Shown: in pieces, positions 1 to 9,138 of the stretch
Layout: every line of letters begins with the position of its first letter
Position numbering within the stretch: position 1 is the stretch's first letter
DNA from: Negadavirga shengliensis
GTDB taxonomy: Bacteria > Bacteroidota > Bacteroidia > Cytophagales > Cyclobacteriaceae
NCBI RefSeq assembly: GCF_042652345.1
Contig: NZ_JBHSJJ010000004.1
Coordinates: forward strand, 434,001 to 498,000
Direction of reading: 5' to 3'
Length of the DNA stretch: 64,000 nucleotides
Position numbers and translations under genes: made by a program
Notes under the pieces: generated by a model
Databases searched by the model: none
Told to the model about the DNA's origin: nothing
Seen by the model: only the letters and a program-made list of their open reading frames with translations

Positions 1-35
1 GCTGTGTTTAAATTGTCTAGAAGTCCCATGGGAAG

Positions 36-1322
36 TTAAAAAATTAGAGGTAATACCAAGTCAAATTCACTATTTTGCTTTTCAAAGAAGACCTCAATGG
101 TTTTTAGAAAATCTTTGGTCATTCTGTTATCCAGCTCAAATGTATGCACGGTGGAGGGCATCCATCCTTCGTTTCCGCTAATGATATAATAGTATTGTCT
201 GGTTACTTCCATGCCAAAGCCTTCAAACAGTTCCAACCCATACGTGTTTGTTTCAGTATCCAAGGTTATGGCACAGGCATAGGTATAGAACCGATAGGAA
301 ATCCTGAAGTTTTCCAGGTTCATACCATCGATGCTGTATTTGTAGTTTTTGAAAAGGATGTTGTTTAATTCTTTCAGGTTTGGCCTTCCATTGGCTTTTT
401 CATCTTCCCGCCATTCTTCCAGGAGGTCTTCATCCAGAAAGGTGAAATGTGTGCCGCTTTCATCCTGCCATATTATGGCGTAAGTTATCGTCTTTAATGT
501 GTTTGATTTCCTTTTGAACTCATTTCTGTATCCTAAGAGGAAGTAGGTTTGTCCCCGCAGGTTTTGCTTCCGCTGAATCTGTGAACCCAAAGGAACAATG
601 CCGGAACATGCAAGATAATTCATGAGATAGCCAGCTTTGAATTGAATTTCAGAAGGTATATTTACCTGGGCTTCCAGGTCCTCAAAATCGATTGTATCGA
701 AATAGGTTCGTCCTTCAGAATCAAAAGGCAGATCCATAAGAGAAAGATCCAAATCCAGATTCAAATAGGCACATAAATTATCCCCGGCCTTTCTGCCGCC
801 CGGTACGCCATCGGGACCGTAAACCGTATATCCTCCAAACTGTTGCGGGAATTTAAAAAGCTTGTGCATATCCAGTTTAGGCTGGTTGGTGAGCTCCCAC
901 AATGGAAAATCAGGAAAGGGAGTTTTCTGTGGCGGGTTATTGTAATTTCCGGGCGCATTCACCCATTTCATAAACAAAGGCATTCTGGAATATTTATTGA
1001 CTTTGTTGTAAACAGGGTAGGGGGTTGAATTGTCGTGGATGCGAACAGTAGTAGGAACCCCCTGAATTCTGAATTCACCTGTTTGGATAAAACCGATCTG
1101 CGTCCATTGACCCCCTTTAGCCAGAGGAGAAAGGGAAGGATCGAAAAAGGCCTTTATGTTCACAGAGGAATCAAACGGTGTGGAAGCTCCGATGACCAGA
1201 GGTTTATCGTTGCCTCCAAAGGTCCAGGCCTGGCTGCCTATATTGATTGCATTGTCCCCCTGTCCCTGATAAACACCAGTCACAGTCCTAAATCCTCCTG
1301 TTGATCCTAGCGTTAGTGCCAT
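36..1322 (-). CDS. Hypothetical protein, 428 aa
   Basis: I do not recognise this protein. It has no signal peptide, no membrane segment and no catalytic motif that I can name. The N-terminus is rich in Gly, Thr and Asn and reads like a beta-rich domain. The C-terminal half is acidic and aromatic, with clusters such as DEDLLEEWREDE and RQYYYIISGNEGW. It lies 35 bases downstream of the secreted metallo-beta-lactamase-fold gene on the same strand, so the two are probably cotranscribed. A link with that gene is inference from spacing only. The ATG is the first in frame and the reading frame closes inside the window, so the gene looks complete. Confidence 0.7.
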   Translation of the reverse strand: MALTLGSTGGFRTVTGVYQGQGDNAINIGSQAWTFGGNDKPLVIGASTPFDSSVNIKAFFDPSLSPLAKGGQWTQIGFIQTGEFRIQGVPTTVRIHDNSTPYPVYNKVNKYSRMPLFMKWVNAPGNYNNPPQKTPFPDFPLWELTNQPKLDMHKLFKFPQQFGGYTVYGPDGVPGGRKAGDNLCAYLNLDLDLSLMDLPFDSEGRTYFDTIDFEDLEAQVNIPSEIQFKAGYLMNYLACSGIVPLGSQIQRKQNLRGQTYFLLGYRNEFKRKSNTLKTITYAIIWQDESGTHFTFLDEDLLEEWREDEKANGRPNLKELNNILFKNYKYSIDGMNLENFRISYRFYTYACAITLDTETNTYGLELFEGFGMEVTRQYYYIISGNEGWMPSTVHTFELDNRMTKDFLKTIEVFFEKQNSEFDLVLPLIF

Positions 1323-1357
1323 ATTAAAAATTGGGTTTAAGTAAATTCAGTACAAAG

Positions 1358-2719
1358 TCATTTAAGGTAAACCAGATCAGATTGATTTGTTTTTACCTCA
1401 TGGCACTCGTGTTTCACAATGCTTGCTGCATTTGGCGCCCGCATTACGCTGCTTACCATAGTCCCCGGGAGCTCACCATTCCAGAAAACCGAAAATCTGC
1501 TTTTGGTGGCAATGTCTTCATCGTTTACCACCAGCACAATATCACCTCCAATTATTCCGACACTATGAGTGGGATTTCCCACATTTCTTCTTGTGTTGTC
1601 CGTAAATCCATCCATTAAGGAAGTGAGGTAATATTTCTGAAAGGTATTGGCTACGGTATCATTTGTGACAGCCGTCCAGCTTGAAATGTCCCATCGCGGC
1701 GATAGGGATGGCTCCATCGCTTCAATTACTTCTTCGTTAGGATGCCCGTGTTTATCTCCGCAGGAAACGATGCCTACTACCGGGGTTATCTGACTCAGGA
1801 AGTACTCGCTGGTACTGAGTGTGCTGCCGTGGTGGCTGGCTTTAAATGAGCAGATATGGCCTTTGGAAACATCCCTTCCTCCGCTTATCCATTTGAAATT
1901 CGATTTATCCCGCCTTTTAATTGAATCTGCCAATGGAGATTCCATGTCAATATATCCCCCTGTTTTCCAGCCACCCAAGTCGCCTCCGGTATAAAATCTG
2001 AAATTTCCATACTGTAGGATCCACGCCAATCCCAGATCATTCTGATTGGAACCGTTTCTCGGGGGATTTTGGCTACTGTCTTCACCTAATACATAATTGT
2101 TGGTTGCTACCACCAGCAGTTGCACCATCGTGTTTGCAGTCCCAATAAGATCAACGGTACTGCCGAGGCCAGCGGTGTTCCGGGTCATCGGTGCTTTGGT
2201 AGCCGCATCAACGTATTTGCCATAAACCGTCCTCTTTTTTGCTGTACCTTTTGGAGGTACGCTTTTGGTGTCACCCCGGTCTTTCGTGCCATTTGCAGAA
2301 GGGTTTGTGGCAATAACTGCCGGCAGGCCGCCGATATGATCCTGGTGGTAGTGGGAAGCTATCACATAGTCTACGGTTTTAATACCCGTCTTTGTGATGT
2401 AAGCATTGATTTTTGCTGCTTGTTTGCTTCCATCTCCTCCGTCAACCAATACAGCTTTTAGTACGGTGCCGGCAAGAGGTACACTCTTGTCCAAAGCCAA
2501 TTTTAGCATTTCAGTCCTGTCCGGTGGAACAGTCAACCCTGCTGCCAGAATTTCGGCGTGCAGTTTTGCGGTGTCCCTGACTATGATAAGGGCAGCGTCA
2601 CCGTGTCCTACACTCATCTGATGGATTTCCAGGGTTTGAGAGAAGCTCCACGGGCTATGGAAGATTATCAAAAGTGCCCATAATACCCGGTTAATCCGTT
2701 TTAATCTAGCTGTGATCAT
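1358..2719 (-). CDS. Secreted ComEC/Rec2-like metallo-beta-lactamase-fold hydrolase
   Basis: This 453-aa protein starts with a hydrophobic signal peptide (about residues 1-28, ending near SFSQ), so it is exported. The mature N-terminus has the early strand and turn typical of ComEC-type MBL domains (MSVGHGDAALI). The metal-binding signature HYHQDHIGG follows, with a second histidine cluster SHHGS further on and the late motif CGDKHGHPN. These are the metal ligands of the MBL fold. In this family such proteins hydrolyse phosphodiester or related bonds; the substrate here cannot be told. It is the first gene of a two-gene unit with an unknown 428-aa protein. Unlike true ComEC it has no membrane channel domain. 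Confidence 0.85.
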   Translation of the reverse strand: MITARLKRINRVLWALLIIFHSPWSFSQTLEIHQMSVGHGDAALIIVRDTAKLHAEILAAGLTVPPDRTEMLKLALDKSVPLAGTVLKAVLVDGGDGSKQAAKINAYITKTGIKTVDYVIASHYHQDHIGGLPAVIATNPSANGTKDRGDTKSVPPKGTAKKRTVYGKYVDAATKAPMTRNTAGLGSTVDLIGTANTMVQLLVVATNNYVLGEDSSQNPPRNGSNQNDLGLAWILQYGNFRFYTGGDLGGWKTGGYIDMESPLADSIKRRDKSNFKWISGGRDVSKGHICSFKASHHGSTLSTSEYFLSQITPVVGIVSCGDKHGHPNEEVIEAMEPSLSPRWDISSWTAVTNDTVANTFQKYYLTSLMDGFTDNTRRNVGNPTHSVGIIGGDIVLVVNDEDIATKSRFSVFWNGELPGTMVSSVMRAPNAASIVKHECHEVKTNQSDLVYLK

Positions 2720-3209
2720 CTTGTGTTAATTTAAAAATATATTAAAAACATAGAGACAATGAATACATCCTATGTCATTAGGATCTTGTAAACTTTGTTG
2801 AAATTTTGTCGAAAATAATTTAACCTGACACCGTCGATAGCAGAAAGTGCCCAGGGTATTCAACTCAAAATCAATCTTGAGACCTCATGAATTCCTTCTT
2901 AAAACGCTGACAAAAATCCCAGGAAACAGAAAAATATTTAATCTACAATTGTAATTAAAGCGACCTCCAAAGCTGCGATAGAGGATTCTGAATATACACC
3001 CACAAGTTAAACAAAATTCATTTCTGGTTGATTTGCCGCTATTTTATGTCAATAATACCTAAATATAGGATTTTATTTTTATAATTTCCAAAAAACTTGT
3101 CGAAATAAATAATTTACAGGAATCAGCGTTCCCGCGCCCGAGAAAATTCATTCCGGTTCTTGCACAATCGAATTTTTCAATTAACTTTGAAATTAAAAGT
3201 ACTTTTAAA
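2720..3209. other. 490-bp divergent intergenic region
   Basis: AT-rich region between the divergent MBL-fold gene and the membrane protein/regulator pair. The only element I can support is the promoter at 3160-3189. I see no coding signal or repeat. Confidence 0.6.
3160..3189 (+). promoter_or_regulatory. Bacteroidota-type promoter (TTG-N19-TAACTTTG)
   Basis: TTG at 3160-3162 is followed after 19 bases by TAACTTTG at 3182-3189. This matches the Bacteroidota primary sigma pattern (TTG, 17-23 bases, TAnnTTTG). It ends 20 bases before the ATG of the following gene, a normal leader length in this phylum. Confidence 0.6.
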
Positions 3210-3836
3210 ATGAAAGAAGAGCAGGATTACATTCGGGATATAGCAGAGATACGCTCCATGATGGAGCGTTCTTCCAAATTTCTGTCGCTTTCCGGCTGGG
3301 CCGGAATAATGGCAGGGATCTATGGATTGGCAGGAGTCTATATTGCCTACAGCGTATTCCATTTTTATCCAGTTGAAATATTTGACAGCACGATAGGTTC
3401 AGGAGGGATATCTCCAAACCTGTTAAATGTGATTGTTTTAGCCGTTATTGTATTGATTATGGCTATCGGCACAGCCATATTTCTGTCGCACAAGAAGGCC
3501 GTTGCAAGGGGTGAAAGGCTTTGGAATCCTACCGCCAAACGGCTTGTGGTCCATATGGCGGTGCCGCTTGTTGTAGGTGGCCTGTTGATACTGATCATGA
3601 TTGCCAAGGGGATGATCGGTTTAATTGCCCCGTTTTCACTCCTGTTTTATGGCCTGGCCATCTACAATGCCAGCAATTTTACATTTGAAGAAATGAAAAT
3701 ATTAGGGCTTACACAAATAGGCTTAGGTTTGATCAGCGCCTACTTTGTTCAATATGGGATATTATGCTGGGCGTTGGGATTTGGCGTACTCCATATTATT
3801 TATGGAATTTATATGCATTATAGGTACGAAAAGTGA
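3210..3836 (+). CDS. Integral membrane protein, 208 aa, paired with a winged-helix regulator
   Basis: The protein has a short charged N-terminus (about 25 residues, KEEQDYIRDIAEIRSMME) and then about six hydrophobic segments, so it is an inner-membrane protein. I recognise the general type from Bacteroidota genomes, where it precedes a small winged-helix regulator, but no function is established to my knowledge. Its stop TGA overlaps the GTG start of the regulator, so the two are translationally coupled. Known pairs of membrane protein and PadR/ArsR-like regulator suggest that it senses, or is controlled together with, membrane state; this is inference. Confidence 0.75.
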   Translation: MKEEQDYIRDIAEIRSMMERSSKFLSLSGWAGIMAGIYGLAGVYIAYSVFHFYPVEIFDSTIGSGGISPNLLNVIVLAVIVLIMAIGTAIFLSHKKAVARGERLWNPTAKRLVVHMAVPLVVGGLLILIMIAKGMIGLIAPFSLLFYGLAIYNASNFTFEEMKILGLTQIGLGLISAYFVQYGILCWALGFGVLHIIYGIYMHYRYEK

Positions 3837-4132
3837 AAATAAGAATTGATGGTTTACATAAGGCGTTTGAAAGCAGGATCAGGCTGGGCATCATGTCGGC
3901 ACTGGCCGTTAACCAGAAGCTGGACTTTAATTCACTGAAGGAATTATTGGATGTTACAGACGGCAATCTGGCGAGCCATATAACCGCGCTGGAAAAGCTC
4001 AGGTACATAGAGGTGAAAAAGCAGTTTATCGGTAAAAAGCCCAACACGAGCTATACAGCCACGGCGCTTGGCCGAAAAACATTTAATGAACATTTAAACG
4101 CCTTGGAAAAGCTGATCAAAGGGGTGGGTTAA
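3833..4132 (+). CDS. Small winged-helix transcriptional regulator (ArsR/MarR-like)
   Basis: A 99-aa winged-helix DNA-binding protein. It begins with GTG overlapping the stop of the upstream gene (GTGA). The core reads LGIMSALAVNQKLDFNSLKELLDVTDGNLASHITALEKLRYI, the typical helix-turn-helix with recognition helix NLASHITALE, followed by a basic wing (KKQFIGKKPNTSY) and a C-terminal dimerisation helix. This layout matches the single-domain winged-helix family often called HTH_34 or transcriptional regulator-like. No metal or ligand site is visible. It probably controls its own operon. Confidence 0.85.
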   Translation: MKIRIDGLHKAFESRIRLGIMSALAVNQKLDFNSLKELLDVTDGNLASHITALEKLRYIEVKKQFIGKKPNTSYTATALGRKTFNEHLNALEKLIKGVG

Positions 4133-4222
4133 TAAAGGAACTACCCCAAAAAAGTTTGTCGCCCCTGCTATGCAGGCGACAGATAATAGCAAAAAATATC
4201 AACGCATTAATCGCATATTGGT

Positions 4223-5464
4223 ATGAAAGAAGAAATATTCACCTACCTCAACCAGCCTGGGCAACTTGAGAAGCTGTACCGGGCGAACAAAGCTGATTTT
4301 AAGCGGGCGTTCAATACGCTGTATCCTGAACTTAAAGGCAACGCATCAGCTGATTTCTGGAATGAAAGACTGAATTACGAAGCTGAGGGGCTTACCTGGG
4401 GTACCCGGAAGGAATTATTGTTTGTCATCATTGCCTCCCTCGCTGCTGGTCTTATTGCAAAACTGCCGGCAATTTTATCGATAAGCGAAGACTTTTTTTA
4501 TCCCAGAAATATAGGCTTTATCGTGTTTCCGGGGTTATCGGTTTACTTTGCATGGAAAAATAAGCTATCCTTAGGAAAAACAGCTTTTATCATCGGCACA
4601 TCCCTGTTTGGCTTGGTTTTCATCAATTCGCTACCCGAGGCTGAAAACAGTGACACGCTGATTTTATCCTGTATCCATTTACTTGTGTTTCTGTGGTTGG
4701 TATTTTGTTTTGCATTTGTCGGTGACCGTAAAATCAATGTTGAAAAACGGCTTAATTTTTTAAAGTATAACGGCGATCTGATCGTTATGGCCTCCCTCAT
4801 CCTGCTTGCGGGAGCGATTTTGACAGGAATAACCATAGGACTCTTCTCGCTGATTGGCTATGATATTCAACAGTTCTATACCGAATACGTAGTGGTTTTT
4901 GGATTGGCTGCTGTCCCTATGGCAGGCACCCACCTTACCCGGACTAACCCGCAACTGGTTGGGAAAATATCACCGGTGATCGCCAAAATATTCAGCCCGC
5001 TGGTATTGGTGATGCTGGTTATATATCTGTCGGCCATCATTTATTCGGGTAAGGACCCTTATAACGACCGGGAATTTTTACTGATGTTCAATGCCCTGTT
5101 AATCGGGGTGATGGCCCTCATTTTCTTTTCTGTTGCCGAAACATCTGCAACAAAAAGCAGGATGGAAGTCTGGGTGCTGTTTCTGCTGTCTATTGTGACC
5201 ATTATCGTCAATGGCATCGCCTTATCTGCCATCTTGTTCCGCATATCGGAATGGGGAATTACACCCAACAGGACAGCGGTTTTAGGCGGTAATGTATTGA
5301 TTTTAATCCATCTTTTGAGCGTAACTGGACGGCTTTTCCGGGTACTTTCCCGAAAGTCCGGTATAAACAGCCTCGGCAAAGCCATAGCTTCCTACTTGCC
5401 CGTTTATTTCATTTGGGCCATTATCGTGACCTTTATTTTTCCCTTTATATTCGGATTCAAATAA
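4223..5464 (+). CDS. DUF4153-like multi-pass membrane protein
   Basis: A 413-aa protein with a soluble N-terminal segment of about 65 residues (MKEEIFTYLNQPGQLEKLYR) and then about ten or eleven hydrophobic helices. The stretch around residues 235-300, with the conserved pattern YSGKDPYNDREFLLMFNALL, is typical of DUF4153 proteins, whose function is unknown. It lies 90 bases after the membrane-protein/regulator pair on the same strand and may belong to that transcription unit. A terminator follows it at 5491-5523. Confidence 0.75.
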   Translation: MKEEIFTYLNQPGQLEKLYRANKADFKRAFNTLYPELKGNASADFWNERLNYEAEGLTWGTRKELLFVIIASLAAGLIAKLPAILSISEDFFYPRNIGFIVFPGLSVYFAWKNKLSLGKTAFIIGTSLFGLVFINSLPEAENSDTLILSCIHLLVFLWLVFCFAFVGDRKINVEKRLNFLKYNGDLIVMASLILLAGAILTGITIGLFSLIGYDIQQFYTEYVVVFGLAAVPMAGTHLTRTNPQLVGKISPVIAKIFSPLVLVMLVIYLSAIIYSGKDPYNDREFLLMFNALLIGVMALIFFSVAETSATKSRMEVWVLFLLSIVTIIVNGIALSAILFRISEWGITPNRTAVLGGNVLILIHLLSVTGRLFRVLSRKSGINSLGKAIASYLPVYFIWAIIVTFIFPFIFGFK

Positions 5465-5490
5465 GGAGCCGGCCTCTAGCCAGTAACGAT

Positions 5491-5523
5491 AAACAAGCCA
5501 TTTAGGAAAGAAATGGCTTGTTT
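5491..5523. terminator. Perfect 13-bp stem-loop after the DUF4153-like gene
   Basis: Perfect inverted repeat AAACAAGCCATTT (5491-5503) and AAATGGCTTGTTT (5511-5523) with a 7-base loop. The right arm ends in TTT. It lies 27 bases past the stop codon, consistent with an intrinsic terminator that would work in both directions. Confidence 0.65.
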
Positions 5524-5778
5524 AGGTCACTTCTGTTAAAGCACTTGGAAAACAGGTAGTTTTCTATTTTGTCCGTTTGGATAAGGCAGGATATTGCGGC
5601 AAGGCCCCTGAATGGTTGGACTGCCAATTATAGCCAAGAGGGTCCACAAGCAATCCCGGCGCACAGCGCTGTCTTTATAAAATCTTTATGAATCTTTCCC
5701 TCATTTTAATAGCTTTTATACACGTAACTCCCGAAATTTGTGGGTCAATTTGTGCCTCTCAAGAATGATATATATTAC

Positions 5779-7587
5779 ATGATGCGGGACATTTTTGGAA
5801 AGTCAGACCAGGCAATCCTACGCAAAAAATCGATAGAAAAGCATACCAAAGTTCTCATAAGGGTTTTAAGTATTCTTGCTTTTTCGTTTTTAATAGTCAA
5901 TTTCGGTTTTGAGGTTGCTCCTCAATACATACCCCATGCCAGGGTGGCATATGCTATATTCATTATTTTGCTGGCATTCGCTATCGGGTTTCACCTTATA
6001 ATCAAGACATCTGCATATATATGGATCAGGTGGTTTACAGAAGTACTCTTCTTTTTGATGTTGCTTGTCGGGGGAAGCATCAAACTTCGGTTATTGGATC
6101 TGGGATTCGAAAGGACCATAGTCAATATCCAGCTAAAGGATTTTTTCATCAATCTTTTGGTGACCGCAATTTTTTTTATCGAAATAAGCAAGTGGAGTTT
6201 GTCGGTAAGCAAATTGAAGATCAATCCTCCGCAGGCTTTCATTTTAAGCTTTGTATTTGCTATCCTGATCGGCACCGGCTTGCTTTCGATGCCAAACGCT
6301 ACCTACAACGGGATCTCGTTCGTCGATGCGCTGTTTACATCTACCAGCGCGGTGTGTGTCACCGGTCTGATCGTTTTGGACACCGCTTCTGATTTTACAT
6401 TGATCGGACAAATCATCATCATGATTTTATTCCAGGTAGGGGGACTTGGAATGATGACCTTCGCCAGCTTTTTTGGCTTCTTTTTTAAAAGCAGTTACTC
6501 CCTGCAAAGCCAGCTGTTCATTCAGGATTATATCAATGAAGAAAAAATCGGGGCCATCTATTATACGCTGGTTAGAATCATTTTTTTTACGCTTTTGGTG
6601 GAAGCGGTTGCCGGAATCCTTATTTATTCCCTGATAGAACCTGAGCTTTTTGCCTCAAAGGGAGACCAGGTGTTCTTTTCCATGTTCCATGCCATCTCCG
6701 CCTTTTGCAATGCAGGTTTTTCCACTCTCAGTGATGGACTTTATCAAGAGGGGTTCAGGACGGCCTATCATGTCCATTTGACCATAGCCTTTGCGATTAT
6801 TTTGGGCGGGATTGGTTTTCCTGTGGTCATGAGTTATTACAGTTATTTGAGACACGTGGTCATCGGTACCAAAAAGATGATTACCGGTGAAGAACAATAC
6901 CGGCATGCCCCCCGGGTGGTGAACGTCAGTACCAAGCTTATTGTGAACACCACCATCATACTGTTGGTTTTGGGATTTGTCAGTTTCTGGTTCTCTGAAA
7001 GAGACGCCACCCTGGCCGGATTGAGTGGCTATGGAAAAGTGGTCACCGCTTTTTTTGGGTCAGTTACCCCCAGAACGGCAGGATTCAACACGGTGGACAT
7101 GACTGCCCTCACCCTTCCCACCATCCTTATCTGCCTAATATTGATGTGGATAGGTGCATCCCCGGGATCCACCGGCGGAGGGTTGAAAACCAGCACTTTC
7201 GCGGTGGCGGTGCTGAATGCATTCAGCATTGCCAAGGGAAAAAGAAGGGTGGAGATCTACAACCGGGTGCTCACCAATGTCACGGTAAGAAAGGCCTTTG
7301 CCGTCATCCTCCTCTCTTTTCTGGTCATCGGGTTGGGCGTGTTTCTGGTATCCCTTTTGAATCCGGAACTGGAGCTTATCTACGTGGCTTTTGAAGTATT
7401 TTCTGCATTTTCAACGGTGGGACTGAGTCTGGGAATAACGGGAGAACTGTCCAGCGGAAGCAAGCTGGTCGTCATCGCCATCATGTTTATGGGGAGGGTG
7501 GGCACATTGACCTTAATGATGGCCCTGGTGACCGCGAAAAAACACCAACGCTACAAATACCCGGAAGAAAGCGTTTATATCACTTAA
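5779..7587 (+). CDS. ktrB: KtrB/TrkH-type potassium transporter subunit
   Basis: Channel-forming membrane subunit of a K+ uptake system. The four pore loops of the Trk/Ktr/HKT superfamily are visible, each with its filter glycine: TSAVCVTGL, SAFCNAGFST, TPRTAGFNT and SAFSTVGLS. The frame is open upstream to a GTG at 5740, but the tandem ATG codons at 5779/5782 (MMRDIFGKSD) are the better start and give about 602 residues. That is longer than a normal KtrB (about 450) because about 160 N-terminal residues add roughly four extra hydrophobic helices before the pore module. The next gene encodes the RCK regulatory subunit, so the system is of the Ktr type, driven by the membrane potential or a Na+ gradient. 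Confidence 0.9.
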   Translation: MMRDIFGKSDQAILRKKSIEKHTKVLIRVLSILAFSFLIVNFGFEVAPQYIPHARVAYAIFIILLAFAIGFHLIIKTSAYIWIRWFTEVLFFLMLLVGGSIKLRLLDLGFERTIVNIQLKDFFINLLVTAIFFIEISKWSLSVSKLKINPPQAFILSFVFAILIGTGLLSMPNATYNGISFVDALFTSTSAVCVTGLIVLDTASDFTLIGQIIIMILFQVGGLGMMTFASFFGFFFKSSYSLQSQLFIQDYINEEKIGAIYYTLVRIIFFTLLVEAVAGILIYSLIEPELFASKGDQVFFSMFHAISAFCNAGFSTLSDGLYQEGFRTAYHVHLTIAFAIILGGIGFPVVMSYYSYLRHVVIGTKKMITGEEQYRHAPRVVNVSTKLIVNTTIILLVLGFVSFWFSERDATLAGLSGYGKVVTAFFGSVTPRTAGFNTVDMTALTLPTILICLILMWIGASPGSTGGGLKTSTFAVAVLNAFSIAKGKRRVEIYNRVLTNVTVRKAFAVILLSFLVIGLGVFLVSLLNPELELIYVAFEVFSAFSTVGLSLGITGELSSGSKLVVIAIMFMGRVGTLTLMMALVTAKKHQRYKYPEESVYIT

Positions 7588-7619
7588 TCAATGAAAAACA
7601 ACACCAAGAAAGGATTATC

Positions 7620-8303
7620 ATGAAGTATATCATTGTAGGACTGGGGAATTTCGGCGGGTATCTGGCGGCAAGATTGACCGATTTAGGCCATGAGGTGATC
7701 GGGGTGGATTCCGACGGTTCCAAGGTAGAGGCTTTCAAAGACAAGATTACCCACGCGATCACCATGGATGCCACAGATCTCCAAGCGGCCAAGGGCCTTC
7801 CCATTAAAGAAACCGATGTGGCCATCATTGGCATTGGAGAGGATTTTGGCGCCTCCATCATGGCCACCGCCATATTTAAACAATTAAAGGTGAAACGCCT
7901 GATCAGCCGTGCTATCAGCGTTACCCACGAAACAGTCATCAAAGCCATCGGTGTGGATGAGATCATCCACCCGGAAGAGGAAACGGCAGAACGGCTGGCC
8001 AAAAGGCTGCAAATGAAAGGGGTGTTGGACTCCCTCGACGTGTCAGACGAATACAACATTATTGAGGTCGAAGCCCCGGAAAGATATGCGGGCATGACCC
8101 TTGCTGACACCAATATCCGGTCTGAATTCAACATCAACGTCCTCACCATCATCAAGATGGAGGAAAAGCCTAATATATTTGGTATCATGTCCAAAAAAAG
8201 AAAAGTCACCGGAGTGGTTTCAGGGGATACAAAGATAGAAAAAGGGGATATTCTGCTGCTTTTTGGTAATATCAAAGATATCAACCGGATCCTCAATCTT
8301 TAA
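7620..8303 (+). CDS. ktrA: KtrA/TrkA-type RCK regulatory subunit
   Basis: Cytoplasmic nucleotide-binding subunit that gates the K+ transporter encoded 32 bases upstream. The N-terminal Rossmann (RCK_N) domain, about residues 1-120, has VGLGNFGGYLAARL with the GxGxxG loop and an acidic residue ending strand 2 (IGVDSD), as in proteins that bind NAD(H) or adenine nucleotides. The C-terminal RCK_C domain (about 140-227) follows a short linker and ends in GDILLLFGN. The 227-aa length matches KtrA, which has one RCK unit, and not E. coli TrkA, which has two. The protein is expected to form an octameric ring below a KtrB dimer. Confidence 0.92.
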   Translation: MKYIIVGLGNFGGYLAARLTDLGHEVIGVDSDGSKVEAFKDKITHAITMDATDLQAAKGLPIKETDVAIIGIGEDFGASIMATAIFKQLKVKRLISRAISVTHETVIKAIGVDEIIHPEEETAERLAKRLQMKGVLDSLDVSDEYNIIEVEAPERYAGMTLADTNIRSEFNINVLTIIKMEEKPNIFGIMSKKRKVTGVVSGDTKIEKGDILLLFGNIKDINRILNL

Positions 8304-8631
8304 GGTAGGCGTCAGAAGAATTACATTTAATTTTTTTATAAAGGAAGACGATGTGTCACCATAAAGCCCGGAATTTGCGAAATGTCTATTAAATTGATTA
8401 GGTAGCCAGGGCAGTGAAAAAGACCAGGAACTGGTGAAGCTCACTTCCATGGAATAGGAATGTAGTATTTTGGACCTGTTTACCCACTCCTATTATCCTA
8501 AAGGAGATTTGGGGCTACGGTCATCAGGCAGAGACTCATTTACGGTTTTTTGTCAGGGCCCCCTGCAAAAAATGAGGACAACCCCATAACCCACAGCATA
8601 TTATCACGGAAAGCGGGATGAAGTACCGCTA
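8304..8631. other. 328-bp intergenic region, no gene seen
   Basis: Convergent gap between ktrA and the DUF4199 gene. There are short frames on both strands but none has coding character. No clear terminator hairpin was found. Confidence 0.5.
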
Positions 8632-9138
8632 TCAGTGGATGGTATTTTTATCACTGACAGGCTTGGACCTGACGAACCATGCCACTATGGCCGAAGTAAC
8701 CACTCCCATGATAAGGGCTCCCACTGTACTTTGGATGATGTAATTCCGGAGGTTGAAATAGGCTTCAGCCTCTTCCCTGCTTTGGTAATATCCCGTGGCC
8801 AGGCTATGCTCAATTACGTTAGGAAAATATTCCGGCGTAATGACGACCGAGGTGATCCACTGGGTCAGAGGGGCAAACACCATGACGATGAGGGAAATGA
8901 TGACGCCCGATTTGAAGCCCTGCATATAGCTCATTTGGCCGTGGTAGTAATTCCGTTTCTTGTCGCGTAGGGCAAATACATAGACGGCTATTGCCGGTAT
9001 GGCGAACAGGTTGGTAAGGTACAGGTGTTTGTCGATATGTTCATCATGAAGGCCCGACACTTTTTCCAGTACCATCCAAAACAACTGGACCAGGATAAAA
9101 ACAAAAGCCCATTTGATCTCAATGCTGATTTTTCCCAT
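8632..9138 (-). CDS. DUF4199 family membrane protein
   Basis: A 168-aa inner-membrane protein with four hydrophobic helices and a characteristic central segment SYMQGFKSGVIISL. This pattern and length match DUF4199, a Bacteroidota family of unknown function. The C-terminal helix carries GALIMGVVTSAIVAWF and ends in a short polar tail. Its start overlaps the end of the DUF1801 gene by 20 bases, so the two are in one operon and are probably coupled in translation. Confidence 0.8.
   Translation of the reverse strand: MGKISIEIKWAFVFILVQLFWMVLEKVSGLHDEHIDKHLYLTNLFAIPAIAVYVFALRDKKRNYYHGQMSYMQGFKSGVIISLIVMVFAPLTQWITSVVITPEYFPNVIEHSLATGYYQSREEAEAYFNLRNYIIQSTVGALIMGVVTSAIVAWFVRSKPVSDKNTIH

Noticed and set aside
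5740..5778. GTG start for ktrB 13 codons upstream
   Set aside because: The tandem ATG at 5779/5782 precedes the conserved part and the upstream peptide is atypical.
7591..7622. 10-codon ORF (MKNNTKKGLS) overlapping the ktrA start by ATGA
   Set aside because: It could be a coupling leader, but a chance ORF of this size is common and nothing else supports it.
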